From: Massilia sp. PAMC28688
Lineage (GTDB): Bacteria > Pseudomonadota > Gammaproteobacteria > Burkholderiales > Burkholderiaceae_D
Length of the DNA stretch: 64,000 nt
NCBI RefSeq assembly: GCF_019443445.1
Contig: NZ_CP080378.1
Coordinates: forward strand, 4,650,001-4,714,000
Reading direction: 5' to 3'
Positions 25,538 to 34,856 of the stretch are shown in pieces; position 1 is the stretch's first letter, and the number at the start of each line of letters is the position of its first letter. The notes below the pieces were generated by a model. The model did not search any database. It saw only the letters and a program-made list of their open reading frames with translations, and was not told the DNA's origin. The position numbers were made by a program, and so were the translations under genes.

Positions 25538-28500
25538 TCGCCAAACTGATCCGCTGGTCGATTGTGAACCGATTCCTGGTGCTTCTCGCAACGCTCCTGT
25601 TAACCGCATGGGGCATCTGGTCGCTCTCGAAAACACCGCTCGACGCCATTCCCGATCTGTCGGACGTGCAGGTCATCATCCGTACGACATTTCCAGGGCA
25701 GGCGCCCCAGATCGTGGAGAACCAGGTCACCTATCCCCTGACAACGACCATGCTGTCGGTGCCAGGCGCCAAGACGGTGCGTGGCTACTCGTTTTTTGGT
25801 GATTCCTTCGTCTACATCCTGTTCGAGGACGGCACCGATCCCTACTGGGCCAGGTCGCGCGTACTTGAATACCTGAACCAAGTACAAGCCCGCCTGCCGG
25901 CGCAGGCCAAGACGGCGCTAGGGCCGGACGCGACCGGCGTAGGATGGGTTTATCAGTATGCGCTGGTCGACCGTAGCGGCAAGCTGGACCTATCGCAGTT
26001 GCGCGCCTTGCAGGACTGGTTCCTGAAATTCGAGTTGAAGGCGGTTCCCAACGTTTCGGAAGTGGCCAGTGTCGGCGGAATGGTTCGGCAGTACCAGATC
26101 GTCCTCGACCCCGACAAGTTACGCGCCTTTTCGATCACGCATGGCAAGGTAATCGAGGCGATTCAGCGCGCTAACCAGGAAACGGGAGGCTCCGTGCTCG
26201 AACTGGGCGAGGCCGAATACATGGTGCGCGCCTCCGGCTATCTGCAGTCGCTCGACGACTTCCGAAAAATACCGCTGACGAGCACCGACGCCGGCGTCTC
26301 GGTACGCTTGGGTGACGTGGCGCGCGTGCAACTGGGACCCGAAATGCGGCGCGGGATCGCCGACCTGAACGGCGAAGGCGAAGTCGCAGGCGGCGTGATC
26401 GTCATGAGATCGGGCAAAAATGCACTTGAGACGATCGAGGCCGTAAAGGCCAAGCTGGCTGCGCTCAAGTCGAGCTTGCCCGCGGGCGTGGAAATCGTCC
26501 CTGTGTATGACCGTTCCAAGTTGATCAAGCGCGCCGTGACGAATTTGGAACACAAGCTGATCGAGGAATTCATTGTCGTCGCGGTCGTTTGCCTGGTCTT
26601 CCTGTTTCACATCCGCTCGGCTCTCGTGGCCATCGTGTCCCTTCCGCTGGGTATTTTGATCGCTTACATCATCATGTCCTACCAGGGCGTCAACGCCAAT
26701 ATCATGTCCCTGGGGGGCATTGCGATCGCGATCGGCGCCATGGTTGACGCCGCCGTTGTGATGATCGAAAACGCCCACAAGCACATCGAGGCATGGAATC
26801 ACGCAAATCCTGGCCGCAAGCTGGAAGGTGAGACGCAGTGGACCGTCATTGGCGACGCGGCGGTCGAAGTGGGCCCGGCACTGTTCTTCTCGCTGCTGAT
26901 CATCGTGCTGTCATTTATCCCGGTGTTTACGCTCGAGGCACAGGAAGGACGTCTGTTTGCACCGCTGGCATTTACCAAGACTTATGCGATGGCGGCGGCA
27001 GCCGGCCTGGCGGTCACGTTGATCCCGGTCCTGATGGGATACCTGATCCGGGGACGAATCCCAGACGAACAGAAAAATCCGATTAACCGTGGGTTGATCG
27101 CCTTATACCGGCCGTTGCTGGAAATCGTGCTGCGCAGGCCGAAGGCGACCTTGGTCGTGGCTGGACTACTCGCCATGATCACGCTCTGGCCCATGTCGCG
27201 CCTGGGCGGCGAATTCATGCCGCCGCTGGACGAAGGCGATTTGCTCTATATGCCGTCCGCGTTGCCGGGCCTGGGAACGGGAAAGGTCGCCGAGCTGCTC
27301 CAGCAAACCGATCGTCTCATCAAAACGGTGCCGGAGGTGGAAAGCGTGTTTGGCAAGGCCGGCCGAGCCGAGACTGCGACCGATCCGGCGCCGCTGGAAA
27401 TGTTCGAGACAACGATCCAGTTCAAGCCGCGCGACCAATGGCGCTCAGGCATGACGACCGACAAGCTCGTGGAGGAACTGGACCGCATTGTCAAGGTGCC
27501 GGGCCTTTCCAACATCTGGGTGCCGCCGATCCGCAACCGTATCGACATGCTCGCGACGGGAATCAAGAGTCCAGTAGGAATTAAGGTCGCTGGCGTCAGT
27601 TTGCAGGAAATCGACCGCATTGCAGGCGAGATCGAGCGCGTCGTCAAACGCGTACCCGGCGTCTCCTCCGCTTTGGCGGAGCGCCTAAACGGGGGCCGCT
27701 ACATCGACATTCAGATCGACCGCGACGCAGCCGCGCGATATGGCATGAACATCGCCGACGTTCAAAGCATCGTCGCAAGCGGCATCGGCGGCGACAACGT
27801 TGGCGAGACTGTGGAGGGACTGCAGCGTTTTCCCATCAATGTGCGCTATCCCCGCGAAGTGCGTGATTCGGTGGAAAAGTTGCGGGAGTTGCCCGTTCTG
27901 ACCGAGCGCGGCGCGCAAATCCGCTTGGGCGACGTCGCGGCGATCAAGATCAGCGATGGTCCGCCTATGCTCAAAAGCGAAAACGCCCGGCTGTCGGGCT
28001 GGGTATATGTCGATATTCGCGGACGCGACCTCAGTTCGGCGGTACGCGAGATGCAGCAGGCGGTGAACAAGGAAGTAAAACTTCCAGCCGGTTATTCCGT
28101 GTCCTGGTCGGGGCAGTTTGAATACCTGGAGCGCGCGACGGCAAAGCTCAAGATAGTCGTTCCGGCAACGCTGCTCATCATTTTTGTACTGCTGTATATG
28201 ACGTTCAAACGCTTCGACGAAGCGGCGCTGATCATGGCCACGCTGCCGTTCGCCCTGGCAGGCGGCATCTGGCTGTTGTGGGCGCTGGGACACAATCTTT
28301 CGGTTGCAAGCGGGGTGGGTTTCATCGCGCTCGCCGGCGTGTCGGCTGAATTTGGCGTGATCATGCTGCTCTATCTGAAGCACGCCTGGGAGGCGCGTCT
28401 GGTCAAAGGCACGCCAGACGAGTCCGACCTGCTCGACGCCATCAGGGAAGGCGCCGTGCTGCGCGTGCGACCGAAGGCAATGACGGTGGCCGTCATCATC

Positions 28501-28755
28501 GCGGGCCTGGTGCCGGTCATGATTGGTTCGGGCACGGGTTCCGAAGTCATGCAACGCATTGCCGCCCCAATGGTGGGTGGGATGATCACCGCGCCGTTGC
28601 TGTCGATGTTTGTGGTGCCAGCAGTCTACTTGCTCATGCGGCGCAGGCAGCTGCGCGCACCAGCTCCTTTGCCCACCGCAGACGGTAGTCGTGGCGACAA
28701 GGTGCCGAGCCACGTTGGCCCGGGGAAAAGTACCGCAAATCACACTACTAACTAG
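25534..28755 (+). CDS. cusA: CusA-type Cu(I)/Ag(I) RND efflux pump
   Basis: A 1073-residue RND pump. The TM4 signature [15 protein letters not shown] is the HME4 (Cu/Ag) type. The three periplasmic methionines that bind Cu/Ag in E. coli CusA are visible in context: LLYMPS, PLEMFET and [10 protein letters not shown]. It therefore exports monovalent copper and silver together with CusB and CusC. Full length; coupled to cusB by a four-base overlap. No cusRS two-component genes are in the window, so control must come from elsewhere. Confidence 0.93.
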   Translation: MIAKLIRWSIVNRFLVLLATLLLTAWGIWSLSKTPLDAIPDLSDVQVIIRTTFPGQAPQIVENQVTYPLTTTMLSVPGAKTVRGYSFFGDSFVYILFEDGTDPYWARSRVLEYLNQVQARLPAQAKTALGPDATGVGWVYQYALVDRSGKLDLSQLRALQDWFLKFELKAVPNVSEVASVGGMVRQYQIVLDPDKLRAFSITHGKVIEAIQRANQETGGSVLELGEAEYMVRASGYLQSLDDFRKIPLTSTDAGVSVRLGDVARVQLGPEMRRGIADLNGEGEVAGGVIVMRSGKNALETIEAVKAKLAALKSSLPAGVEIVPVYDRSKLIKRAVTNLEHKLIEEFIVVAVVCLVFLFHIRSALVAIVSLPLGILIAYIIMSYQGVNANIMSLGGIAIAIGAMVDAAVVMIENAHKHIEAWNHANPGRKLEGETQWTVIGDAAVEVGPALFFSLLIIVLSFIPVFTLEAQEGRLFAPLAFTKTYAMAAAAGLAVTLIPVLMGYLIRGRIPDEQKNPINRGLIALYRPLLEIVLRRPKATLVVAGLLAMITLWPMSRLGGEFMPPLDEGDLLYMPSALPGLGTGKVAELLQQTDRLIKTVPEVESVFGKAGRAETATDPAPLEMFETTIQFKPRDQWRSGMTTDKLVEELDRIVKVPGLSNIWVPPIRNRIDMLATGIKSPVGIKVAGVSLQEIDRIAGEIERVVKRVPGVSSALAERLNGGRYIDIQIDRDAAARYGMNIADVQSIVASGIGGDNVGETVEGLQRFPINVRYPREVRDSVEKLRELPVLTERGAQIRLGDVAAIKISDGPPMLKSENARLSGWVYVDIRGRDLSSAVREMQQAVNKEVKLPAGYSVSWSGQFEYLERATAKLKIVVPATLLIIFVLLYMTFKRFDEAALIMATLPFALAGGIWLLWALGHNLSVASGVGFIALAGVSAEFGVIMLLYLKHAWEARLVKGTPDESDLLDAIREGAVLRVRPKAMTVAVIIAGLVPVMIGSGTGSEVMQRIAAPMVGGMITAPLLSMFVVPAVYLLMRRRQLRAPAPLPTADGSRGDKVPSHVGPGKSTANHTTN

Positions 28756-28794
28756 GCGCAACAGGATTCACTTCTCAATTTCTGAAGGATTTTT

Positions 28795-29016
28795 ATGAAT
28801 AGGCTTACTACCGCAATTACCACCATTGGCGTCGCCGTGCTTCTGTCAGCCTGTGCCAGTCCAAGCGGGACCAACAGGGTTGTACTGCCACTTGATCATG
28901 GGCCTCGCGCGCAAACGACGCCGTGGGAAAACAAGCAACGCTTGCTGCGCGCCGAACTGAAGGCTAAAGCAACTTTCGAAAAGCCGGTCCCTGGGGCAGT
29001 CCCTGGGGTGCAATGA
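28795..29016 (+). CDS. Small lipoprotein of the cus cluster
   Basis: A 73-residue protein with a lipoprotein signal (TIGVAVLLSAC, lipobox LSAC with Cys at residue 20) and a short polar mature part. AAGGATTT lies before ATG 28795. It sits 39 bp after cusA and 57 bp before cusF, all same strand. Function unknown; its place suggests a periplasmic role in the copper system. Confidence 0.65.
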   Translation: MNRLTTAITTIGVAVLLSACASPSGTNRVVLPLDHGPRAQTTPWENKQRLLRAELKAKATFEKPVPGAVPGVQ

Positions 29017-29073
29017 GCGATCTGTTCGGCCCCATTTAGCCTGATTAATTTTCTACTACCGAAAGGAAATATT

Positions 29074-29541
29074 ATGAAATTTACCGCCATCCGCTCACTG
29101 GTTCTTGCAACGATCATCTCCGTTCCTGCGCTGGCGCAGGCCGATACCATGAAGGGAATGAACGACGCAGGGATGAAAACGAAGGATATTGGCATGCAGG
29201 ATTGCATGGCCATGAAGGGCATGAAGATGGATGCAAAGAATATGAAGAATATGGACGCGCACAAGTGCAAGACCATGATGTCTGGCATCGATGGAAAGCA
29301 CGCCTCAAAAAATGCCACGATGAAGACTCACAGAACAGCCGCAGTCGTCAAGGAAATCGATACGGCCAAGGGAAAGGTGATGCTGGCGCACCAGGCTGTG
29401 AAAAGCTTGAACTGGCCGGCGATGACGATGGGGTTCAAGGTCATGGACAAGGATCTTTTGCCCAAGCTGTCTGTAGGCAAGCGAGTAAACGTCGAATTCC
29501 GAAAGGAAGGGGCAGACTATGTCGTAGTGGCAGTCAATTAA
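29074..29541 (+). CDS. cusF: CusF-like periplasmic copper chaperone, Met-rich
   Basis: A 155-residue secreted protein. Signal peptide (LATIISVPALAQA), then a Met/Lys/Asp-rich stretch with many MKGM/MKNM repeats and two Cys, then a CusF domain with NWPAMTMGF (the Trp-Met-Met copper site) and KRVNVEFRKEG. CusF binds Cu(I)/Ag(I) and hands it to CusB. The long Met-rich linker is more than E. coli CusF has and may store extra copper. AAAGGAAA precedes ATG 29074. Confidence 0.88.
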   Translation: MKFTAIRSLVLATIISVPALAQADTMKGMNDAGMKTKDIGMQDCMAMKGMKMDAKNMKNMDAHKCKTMMSGIDGKHASKNATMKTHRTAAVVKEIDTAKGKVMLAHQAVKSLNWPAMTMGFKVMDKDLLPKLSVGKRVNVEFRKEGADYVVVAVN

Positions 29542-29655
29542 TTCTGGCGATAGATGGCGGAGCACCCTTTATGAATATCGCAAAAGTGTCAGGGTAGCTG
29601 GCCATGCAAATCGGTGTCTGTTCAAAAGAGCATTTTGTTGCGGCATGTCCCCGAG

Positions 29656-29680
29656 ACGCCTCCCCCTGTGGACGAGGCGT
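29656..29680. terminator. Hairpin between convergent cusF and czcE-like genes
   Basis: ACGCCTC (29656-29662) and GAGGCGT (29674-29680) form a 7-bp stem with an 11-nt loop, in the 199-bp gap between converging genes. There is no T-run, so it is a weak bidirectional terminator candidate. The rest of the gap holds nothing recognisable. Confidence 0.35.
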
Positions 29681-29740
29681 GATCGATTGAGTTGTGGTCA
29701 TGTCGCAGTGGAGGACTACTGCTCAGACATCATAAGCAGG

Positions 29741-30121
29741 CTAATTGGCGTACATGGGGTTTTCACCCACATGGACGGTAACGTCCGACGAGCCAGGCAG
29801 AATTTTTGATAATGGAAACGTCGGCAGGCCAAACGTATCAAATGTCCAAACCACAACAGAGGAACCATTGACAATACGGTAAGTCTCAAGTCGAACTACC
29901 CTGATGTGACGTGTCTTGCCCGCCACAATAGTGATTTCCTCGGCAGCAGTACCAGAGGCGGCCACATACCCCAACGGGCTATCCTCACGAACTTCCTTAT
30001 TGGTCCTGGCTTTAGTGGCCGCCGGCGCTTGCGACGAACTAGCGTCAGCGGCCGATGTGGTCGACGAAATGACGAGTGCGGCAGCTGCCACGCATGGGAG
30101 AAATATAGATGACAGTTTCAT
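29741..30121 (-). CDS. czcE: CzcE-like periplasmic metal-binding protein
   Basis: A 126-residue secreted protein: signal peptide to about SAADA, then SPLGYVAAS, ITIVAGKTRHIRVVRLET and VVVWTFDTFGLPTFPLSKILP. This beta-rich pattern (T-R-x-I/V-x-V then V-x-x-F-D-T) matches CzcE, which binds copper in the Cupriavidus periplasm. It is convergent with cusF. About 280 bp of apparently empty DNA separate it from the next gene. Symbol by family resemblance only. Confidence 0.65.
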   Translation of the reverse strand: MKLSSIFLPCVAAAALVISSTTSAADASSSQAPAATKARTNKEVREDSPLGYVAASGTAAEEITIVAGKTRHIRVVRLETYRIVNGSSVVVWTFDTFGLPTFPLSKILPGSSDVTVHVGENPMYAN

Positions 30122-30400
30122 TTTTTGAGTCCTTGTTTTCAGTTAAAAGGCGGCAAACGCCGTCTGGTGGAGCGATATCTCGTCTTGTCCGAAAAGGCCG
30201 TGCGAAACTCGCCGGCTAGTCGGACATTTCCCACCATCGGATTTCCGAAAGATGGGATACGAATTTAGAGATCGAGGCGCAAACCAGGAGCTGGCGAGCG
30301 GATCTCGACGTTGAATGAGGGATGCCTGGAAGGATTCAAATAGTCTGGGGATTGGCTTTAGGAGCCAGATGGCCAGACTTGATGTGCACTCGTTGCAGGC

Positions 30401-30736
30401 TTAGCGACGAGAAAACCACTTGGGCCGGTGGGGGCCGTCGGAAATGTGCGACTCGAAATCGAGTTCGGGAGGCAGCCGAGTATGCTCAGCATTTGCGAGT
30501 GGACTCAGATTAAGCGAGCTTGATATAACAGCGGCCGACAGGGTGCAGCCTGCAGGGCAGACCGTCCCACAACCTGGCTCCGCACTTGTGTCTGGCTGCG
30601 CTTCAGCTGCACTATCGGTCAGTATCACGATAGTACCGGCCACGTCTACGCTCCCCACGATACTGCACAGGCCTGCCGACCAGGCCGTTTGAAGCGGCAA
30701 CAGGATGATCAGAAAGATGAGGAGAAGGCGTTTCAT
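30401..30736 (-). CDS. Second CzcI-like small secreted protein
   Basis: A 111-residue protein with signal peptide MKRLLLIFLIILLPLQTAWSA, an early Cys (GLCSIVG) and a Cys cluster PGCGTVCPAGCT, then a polar tail. The signal and size resemble CzcI proteins (MRR-LLL..LPLQ..WA type). ATG 30736 lies 6 nt after a perfect TATAAT on the minus strand and has no Shine-Dalgarno, so its mRNA may be leaderless. It is divergent from pbrT. Confidence 0.55.
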   Translation of the reverse strand: MKRLLLIFLIILLPLQTAWSAGLCSIVGSVDVAGTIVILTDSAAEAQPDTSAEPGCGTVCPAGCTLSAAVISSSLNLSPLANAEHTRLPPELDFESHISDGPHRPKWFSRR

Positions 30737-30842
30737 GACCGCATTATACAATCACATTCCGATGATAAGTCGGCAATGTCTTGGCCAACTGACGAGACTC
30801 AACTACGCCGGTTGCGAAGCGCCGCGCGCATTTGGAAAAGCC

Positions 30843-30874
30843 TTGACCTTCAACCCGCTACAAGGTGTGTAATA
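30843..30874 (+). promoter_or_regulatory. MerR-type pbrT promoter
   Basis: TTGACC (30843-30848), dyad ACCTT-x11-AAGGT, 20-bp spacer, -10 GTAATA (30869-30874), 32 bp before pbrT. This is the long-spacer MerR-family promoter type used by PbrR. No pbrR gene is adjacent. Confidence 0.65.
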
Positions 30875-30905
30875 CCCGCAATAACGTCGCTGTGAACGGT
30901 CAAGA

Positions 30906-32834
30906 ATGAAACACCCCGTCTGGAAATTATTTCTCCATCTCGCATTTTGCTGCAGTTTTGCGCTGAACTATGCCAACGCTGCCCCCCAGTCAAACGAGTC
31001 GGAGATCCGACAACTTTGGCAACTACTCGACTATGTCGCCGTGGACTATGCCGGCGCCGTCCAAAACGGGACGGTTATCAGCGAGATGGAATACAAGGAA
31101 ATGCAGGAGTTTTCTGGGCGCGCCCGCTCACAGGTTGTCGCACTGCCACCCCATGCTTCGCACGCTGAGTTGACTTCGATCGTAACTCGCCTGCAACAGG
31201 CGGTTGCACGTAAAGACCCACCGCTGCGCGTCGGCGAGCTCGCCAGGGACGCGGGCAAGCTGCTCCTGGCGGCTTATCCTTTTCCGGTGGCGCCTAGAAG
31301 CGTGCCGGAGCTATCCCGTGGTGCCGCGCTATACAAGGTGCAGTGCGCGTCCTGCCACGGCGCGACCGGAGCCGGTGACGGCTCGCTCGCAAGCAGGCTT
31401 GAACCGAAGCCAATCGCGTTCACCGATAGGGAGCGGGCTCGCTCGCGATCTCTCATGGCACTACACCAGGTGATCAGCCAAGGTGTTGCAGGTACCTCCA
31501 TGCCGGCTTTTGCCAGTTTGTCAGACGCGGATCGCTGGTCCCTGGCGTTCTATGTCGGAACACTCGGCTTCAACGATACGGACTTAAAAACGGGCAAAGA
31601 AGCGTTCGCTCGCGATACTGCGCTAGGTAAAACGCTACCGGACATGAGCGCACTTGTAACCGTGACGGAGGAGGAGCTTGCAAAGGCAATGCCGCCAACT
31701 ATCGCCCGGGCGGTAGTTGCGCATACACGGACCCATCCGGAAGTGATTGGTCAGCAACAGGGGCAGTCCGGAATTGCTCTGGCTCGCAAACTGCTTCAGG
31801 GCAGCTTGCAGGCATTGAAAGTCGGAAACCGCGCCACGGCCACCGAACTGGCGTTGTCGGCTTACCTGGATGGCTTCGAACCACTTGAAGCGACGCTTGA
31901 TGCTACCGACCGCCAACTACTGATCGACGTGGAAAGAACCATGCAACTGTACCGGGGGGCCGTCACCAGTGGCAACCTGGCAGCTGCATCGGAACACGCA
32001 CGGCAACTCGATGTCTATTTTATCCGTGTGGAAGCGGTCACAGGCAAAGACAAAACCAACGCCACCACAGTGTTCGTTGGCGCCCTCACCATTCTCCTGC
32101 GCGAAGGGGTGGAAGCCTTACTGATCGTGATCGCGATGGTTGCATTTCTACGTAAAGCCGAGCGGCCACGGGTACTACGCTATGTACATGCTGGATGGAT
32201 CTCCGCGCTGGCGGCCGGCGGCGTCACGTGGCTAGTTGCGACCTACGTTGTCAGCATCAGTGGCGCCAGCCGGGAGATTACAGAGGGTTTGTCGTCGCTT
32301 TTTGCAGCGGCGGTGCTGCTGTCCGTCGGGCTGTGGATGCACCAGAAGGGCCAGGCAGGGCAGTGGCAGGCATATTTGCAGGGGCAGCTCAGCGCAGCGA
32401 TGCAGAAACGCTCGGCGTGGGCACTGTTTGCCCTTGCCTTCATCGCGGTGTACCGAGAAGTGTTTGAGACGGTCCTTTTTTACTCGGCACTCGCTGCCGA
32501 GGGCAACGGATCTGCATTGCTCGGCGGATTCATGACCGGGCTAGTTCTGTTATCGGTGATTGCCTTCGTGTTTCTGCGCACCAGTGCGCGCATGCCAATC
32601 GGAAAATTCTTCTCATACAGCTCGGTGCTGATCGCCGCGCTGGCCGTAGTCCTCGTTGGAAAGGGAATCGCTGGTTTGCAGGAAGCAGGCTGGCTGATGG
32701 CGACACCGGTGGACGGCCTGCGGCTACCTATCCTTGGCATCTATCCAACCTGGCAGACCTACGGCGCGCAGCTACTCTTGCTTTCGGCTGCAGTGATCGG
32801 ATTTGGATTCAACATGGTCAAAGCACGGCGGTAA
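30906..32834 (+). CDS. pbrT: PbrT-type lead uptake permease (cytochrome c + FTR1)
   Basis: A 642-residue protein: signal peptide (1-25), a c-type cytochrome domain with CASCH (Cys147-x-x-Cys150-His151), then an FTR1 iron-permease-like membrane domain with the acidic motifs REGVEALL (near 399) and YREVFET (near 517). This fused layout is PbrT of the pbr lead-resistance operon, proposed to bring Pb(II) into the cell. It is followed by convergent lspA. No pbrA or pbrR lies adjacent; the cadA exporter and MerR regulators elsewhere in the transposon may substitute. Confidence 0.85.
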   Translation: MKHPVWKLFLHLAFCCSFALNYANAAPQSNESEIRQLWQLLDYVAVDYAGAVQNGTVISEMEYKEMQEFSGRARSQVVALPPHASHAELTSIVTRLQQAVARKDPPLRVGELARDAGKLLLAAYPFPVAPRSVPELSRGAALYKVQCASCHGATGAGDGSLASRLEPKPIAFTDRERARSRSLMALHQVISQGVAGTSMPAFASLSDADRWSLAFYVGTLGFNDTDLKTGKEAFARDTALGKTLPDMSALVTVTEEELAKAMPPTIARAVVAHTRTHPEVIGQQQGQSGIALARKLLQGSLQALKVGNRATATELALSAYLDGFEPLEATLDATDRQLLIDVERTMQLYRGAVTSGNLAAASEHARQLDVYFIRVEAVTGKDKTNATTVFVGALTILLREGVEALLIVIAMVAFLRKAERPRVLRYVHAGWISALAAGGVTWLVATYVVSISGASREITEGLSSLFAAAVLLSVGLWMHQKGQAGQWQAYLQGQLSAAMQKRSAWALFALAFIAVYREVFETVLFYSALAAEGNGSALLGGFMTGLVLLSVIAFVFLRTSARMPIGKFFSYSSVLIAALAVVLVGKGIAGLQEAGWLMATPVDGLRLPILGIYPTWQTYGAQLLLLSAAVIGFGFNMVKARR

Positions 32835-32853
32835 TCCTCTTTGCCCCTCAGCA

Positions 32854-33378
32854 TTACGCTTTGTCGGAAGAGGAAACGTTCTCGCTGGCGCGGAAAAGCT
32901 CGTTCAAGATGAGCACAGTGGCGCCCAGCGTAATGCCAATGTCAGCAATGTTGAAAGCTGGCCAGTGATGTACCCCGGCGTACAAGTCGATCCAGTCCAC
33001 AACTCCCATGCGGGCGGTACGATCAGCCAGGTTTCCAACGGCGCCACCGAGAATCATCGCCAGACCAAGCCTTTCCACAGAGCCGATCCCGGGCTTCCTT
33101 ATCATGTGAATCAAAAATGCCGACGCCAGCACGGCTATCGCTATGAACAAATAGCGTTGCCACCCTCCCGCTGTGGCGAGAAGACCAAAGGCCGCACCTT
33201 CGTTGACCGCATGAACAAGGTTCAGTGAGGGCATCATCTCAATTTTCTGACCGTACGCCAGGTGTTTAATCACCAGAGCCTTGCTTCCGAGGTCGGCCGC
33301 ACAAATCAGGCCGGCAAACAGCATAGCAACGAGGGGCGTTGAAGGCTTACGCATATGTTTTTTGCTAACAGAGAACAT
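32854..33378 (-). CDS. lspA: Lipoprotein signal peptidase II homologue (PbrB/PbrC-like)
   Basis: A 174-residue membrane aspartyl peptidase with four helices and both catalytic Asp motifs: GGAVGNLADR and FNIADIGI. Metal-resistance operons often carry an extra LspA (the C half of PbrB/PbrC), thought to process lipoproteins such as an efflux adaptor; czcB of this same operon has a lipobox. The ATG overlaps the stop of lpdA (TGATG), so it is translationally coupled. It is probably a second copy next to a housekeeping lspA outside the window. Confidence 0.87.
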   Translation of the reverse strand: MFSVSKKHMRKPSTPLVAMLFAGLICAADLGSKALVIKHLAYGQKIEMMPSLNLVHAVNEGAAFGLLATAGGWQRYLFIAIAVLASAFLIHMIRKPGIGSVERLGLAMILGGAVGNLADRTARMGVVDWIDLYAGVHHWPAFNIADIGITLGATVLILNELFRASENVSSSDKA

Positions 33379-34814
33379 CAAATGTTGAGGGCGCGCTTAT
33401 CAACGGCGAGGGCCGCTTCCCTGATCGCTTCATACAGGGTCGGGTGTGCGTGGCAAATCCGGGCGATGTCTTCGGACGAGGCTGAAAACTCCAATGCCAT
33501 CGCCGCCTCACCAATCATTTCGGACGCGAGTGAGCTGACAATGTGCACGCCCAACACCAAATCAGACTGAGCGTCAGCAAGTACCTTCACAAAACCCTGT
33601 GCCTCTCCGCCACCGAGAGCGCGGCCATTTGCCGAGAACGGAAACTGCCCCGTCTTGAAAGAGCGGCCCTCACGCGTCAGTTCCTGCTCCGTCTTTCCGA
33701 CCCATGCCGCTTCGGGGCTGGTGTAGATGATTGAGGGAATGGCGTGATAGCTCACATGACCGGATTGCCCGGCGATGATTTCAGCCACCATGATGCCTTC
33801 CTCCTCGGCCTTATGCGCGAGCATGGGGCCGCGAACTACATCGCCGATCGCAAACACGTTAGGCACTGCTGTTCTGCAATGCTCATCGACTGGAATATAT
33901 CCGCGCACGTCAAGTTGCAGGCCAATGACGCCGAGCTCAAGGCCATCTGTATTTGGTACCCGTCCAATCGCGACAATTACCTTGTCGCTGGTAAGTTGCC
34001 TCGGCGCGCCGGATCCGTCCCGATACGAAACGACGGCCTCCCCAGTGGCAAGCGCTATGCTGTCAATGCTTACGCCGAGATCCAGCTTCAGCCCCTGGCT
34101 TGACATCAACTTGAACATCTCTTTCGAGACGGCGATATCGCAGCCAGGCAGGAAGTCGGACATGGCGTCAAGCAAAGTTACCTCTGCGCCCAGACGGCGC
34201 CAGACCGAGCCCAACTCAAGGCCGATGACGCCTGCCCCGATCACGCACAGGCGCGATGGCACTTCCCGGAAATCCAAAGCTCCCGCGTTGTCGCATACAG
34301 TCTGATTGTCGATCGGGGTGCCCGGCAGCTGCCGCGGCGTCGATCCGGTAGCGATAATGATGTTGCGCGCCGAGATCCGTTGCGTTAAACCGTCCTTCAA
34401 CACCTCAAGCTCGTACAAGCCGTCGCCCACGCCCACGAATTTCGCGCGCGCCTTGATAAATTCGACTTTGTTCTTCTTGAACAGGTATTCGATACCTTTG
34501 GCCATCTTGGTCACCACACCATCTTTGCGATCGACCATCTTGTTGACGTCGATCGTCGCATTTCCAGTGCTAATGCCGTGCTCGGCAGTGTGGTGTACCA
34601 CCTGCTCATACAGGTGACTGGACGCAAGCAATGCTTTAGATGGGATGCAGCCCACGTTCAGGCATGTCCCGCCGGGCCGCGGTTGGCCATCCGGCGCCGC
34701 GTAAGGATTCGATTCAATGCACGCGACCGACAACCCGAGCTGTCCCGCCCGAATCGCGGCGATATACCCGCCCGAGCCCGCGCCGATAATCGCTACGTCA
34801 TAATGTTTTTCCAT
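33378..34814 (-). CDS. lpdA: Dihydrolipoyl dehydrogenase-like flavoprotein
   Basis: A 478-residue FAD/NAD disulfide oxidoreductase. FAD motif GAGSGGYIAA (11-20), redox-active GGTCLNVGC (Cys51/Cys56), NAD motif GAGVIGLELG and the C-terminal base HAHPTLYE are all intact. It matches dihydrolipoyl dehydrogenase; it lacks the extra C-terminal Cys pair of mercuric reductase. It lies inside a metal-efflux operon (czcCBA2-lpdA-lspA) and not with 2-oxo-acid dehydrogenase genes, so its job here may be in redox protection or metal reduction. That role is inference. Confidence 0.85.
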   Translation of the reverse strand: MEKHYDVAIIGAGSGGYIAAIRAGQLGLSVACIESNPYAAPDGQPRPGGTCLNVGCIPSKALLASSHLYEQVVHHTAEHGISTGNATIDVNKMVDRKDGVVTKMAKGIEYLFKKNKVEFIKARAKFVGVGDGLYELEVLKDGLTQRISARNIIIATGSTPRQLPGTPIDNQTVCDNAGALDFREVPSRLCVIGAGVIGLELGSVWRRLGAEVTLLDAMSDFLPGCDIAVSKEMFKLMSSQGLKLDLGVSIDSIALATGEAVVSYRDGSGAPRQLTSDKVIVAIGRVPNTDGLELGVIGLQLDVRGYIPVDEHCRTAVPNVFAIGDVVRGPMLAHKAEEEGIMVAEIIAGQSGHVSYHAIPSIIYTSPEAAWVGKTEQELTREGRSFKTGQFPFSANGRALGGGEAQGFVKVLADAQSDLVLGVHIVSSLASEMIGEAAMALEFSASSEDIARICHAHPTLYEAIREAALAVDKRALNI

Positions 34815-34856
34815 GTCCTGTCCTTCAGGTTCAATAACAACCGAGTTTCGATCTCA

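Noticed and set aside
33378..34814. Mercuric reductase as identity of the flavoprotein
   Set aside because: No N-terminal HMA domain and no C-terminal Cys pair; no merT/merP or other mer gene nearby. It fits dihydrolipoyl dehydrogenase.
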